Shown piece after piece: positions 63,139 through 64,000 of a stretch of DNA of 64,000 nucleotides (within the stretch, counting starts at the first letter, position 1; each line of letters begins with the position of its first letter). The notes beneath the pieces are model-generated. The model had not been told where the DNA came from, ran no database searches, and saw only the letters and a list, made by a program, of their open reading frames with translations. Source of the stretch: Massilia sp. BJB1822 (lineage in GTDB: Bacteria; Pseudomonadota; Gammaproteobacteria; Burkholderiales; Burkholderiaceae_D); the NCBI RefSeq assembly GCF_013369485.1, contig NZ_JABWEB010000024.1, positions 1-64,000 of the forward strand. Direction: 5' to 3'. Made by a program: the position numbers and the translations under genes.

Positions 63139-64000
63139 ATGGTTGCGATTGTTGGCGGAAATGGATTAGGTCTACTGAATGGCTCCGGTGCGACGCTGGG
63201 GCAGCGCGGGCTGACGGGCAACGCCCAGATGGGCAGGCATGGCGATCAAGTATTTGTCAACGTCGCCAACGGCAATCTGATCCTGCAGCGCCAGGATGAG
63301 TTCCTGCCGTCCGGCTTGGGCATCGCCGTCAACCGTACCTACAACTCCCAGGGCCAGTTCAACGACGACAATGGCGACAACTGGAAGCTGGGTCTATCCA
63401 AGAGCGTCACCGGCCTGACCGGAACAGTCAACACCGCCGGCAGCACCATCAGCCGCATTGCCGGCGACGGTTCCACCGCAGTCTATACCTACGACGCGGC
63501 CGCCAAATGCTATCGCACCACCGACGGTGCCGGCGCCTACGACACGCTAGCCTACGACAGCGCCAACGCCCAATGGCTCTGGACTTCGGGCGACACCCGC
63601 GCCACCGAATCCTATGACGCCAACAAGGCCGGCCGCATCGTCGCCTCCAGCGATCTGGATCAGAACCGCATTGCCTATGAATACAATGCCGCCGGCCTGC
63701 TCTCGCGCGTCAGCGACGCCAATGGTCAGGCCATGCTGTTCAAATACAGCGGCAACAACCTCACCGAAATCGAAACCACGGCCCAGGTTACGCCACGAGG
63801 CGCTCCTTCCCCCATCGCCGTGGTGCAGACGCGCATCCGCTACGAATATGACAGCAGCAACCGCCTCAGCCGCGTGATCACCGACCTCTCGCCGGCAGAC
63901 GGCGCGATCGCCGATGGCAAAGTGTTCTGGACCCGCTACAGCTACGACGGCAGCAGCAAGCGCGTCAGCCTGATCGAGCAGGAAGATGGCGGCACGCTGA
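63139..64000 (+). CDS. RHS-repeat protein, N-terminal part (partial)
   Basis: An open frame of 287 codons that runs off the right edge. It begins MVAIVGGNGLGLLNGSGATL, then FVNVANGNLILQRQDEFLPS and VNRTYNSQGQ, and continues into YD-type repeats (YTYDAAAKCYRTTDGAGAYD, YEYNAAGLLSRVSDANGQ, RYEYDSSNRLSRV). Such proteins are giant cell-surface or secreted repeat proteins, often toxin carriers. The start at 63139 has AAGGGG about 7 bases upstream; no signal peptide is seen. The C-terminal toxin, if any, is outside the window. Confidence 0.85.
   Translation, partial: MVAIVGGNGLGLLNGSGATLGQRGLTGNAQMGRHGDQVFVNVANGNLILQRQDEFLPSGLGIAVNRTYNSQGQFNDDNGDNWKLGLSKSVTGLTGTVNTAGSTISRIAGDGSTAVYTYDAAAKCYRTTDGAGAYDTLAYDSANAQWLWTSGDTRATESYDANKAGRIVASSDLDQNRIAYEYNAAGLLSRVSDANGQAMLFKYSGNNLTEIETTAQVTPRGAPSPIAVVQTRIRYEYDSSNRLSRVITDLSPADGAIADGKVFWTRYSYDGSSKRVSLIEQEDGGTL

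Overview
The window looks like chromosome from a high-GC betaproteobacterium, most likely Oxalobacteraceae (the Massilia/Duganella/Janthinobacterium group). This is inferred from the gene order tRNA-Leu, tig, clpP, clpX, lon, HU, tRNAs, ppiD; the hpnCDE squalene genes; a two-gene cyanophycin synthetase locus with its associated ABC transporter and DUF1854 protein; and the opening of a large RHS-type protein. Taxonomy was not tested by any search. No rRNA, prophage, insertion sequence or CRISPR array was seen.

Layout. 1-2.9 kb: end of an NAD(P)HX dehydratase, an orphan LolD/YbbA-type ATPase divergent from a TesA-like GDSL esterase, and mnmH. 2.9-12.1 kb: a proteostasis block on the minus strand (trigger factor, ClpP, ClpX, Lon, HU, PpiD) with four tRNA genes (Leu, Val, two identical Asp). 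12.3-16.5 kb: an RND efflux pump and its membrane fusion lipoprotein. 16.7-19.8 kb: hpnC-hpnD-hpnE, making squalene. 19.9-21.7 kb: a small membrane peptide gene, a DUF1700 and a DUF2807 gene in one apparent operon. 21.7-25.7 kb: a flavoprotein and a membrane GGDEF-EAL protein whose GGDEF half looks inactive.

25.9-33.4 kb: moaD, moeA, thrC, then an amino-acid catabolic group sdaA, SDR-type threonine dehydrogenase and kbl, read away from a divergent XRE-cupin regulator. Threonine would go to glycine and acetyl-CoA and serine to pyruvate. 33.5-38.2 kb: two exported peptidases. 38.3-43.4 kb: a cyclic-di-GMP group, comprising a sensor GGDEF-EAL protein coupled to a cupredoxin-like periplasmic protein and a divergent soluble EAL-CBS-GGDEF protein. 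43.5-48.1 kb: accessory genes including a Tli4-like immunity protein without its lipase, a Sel1-repeat protein and an exported protein of unknown function. 48.2-54 kb: a ZnuD-like TonB receptor with a small Cys/His protein, a DnaQ-like exonuclease with an Hsp70 (YegD) protein, and a LacI-family regulator.

54.1-61.9 kb: the cyanophycin locus. cphA (full length) and a shorter cphA2-like gene with a broken Mur-ligase P-loop are divergent from an ABC exporter carrying a zinc ribbon and a DUF1854 gene. 62-64 kb: an AT-rich stretch with a small exported cysteine-containing protein and the start of an RHS-repeat gene that runs off the window.

The main leads are the cyanophycin transporter/DUF1854 pair of unknown role, the cupredoxin plus cyclic-di-GMP sensor pair, the DUF1700/DUF2807 operon with its tiny membrane peptide, the orphan Tli4 gene, and a family of palindromes with TTGAT-type motifs that recur between convergent genes. 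Coordinates of starts were chosen by homology and Shine-Dalgarno spacing and differ in several places from the longest open frame.
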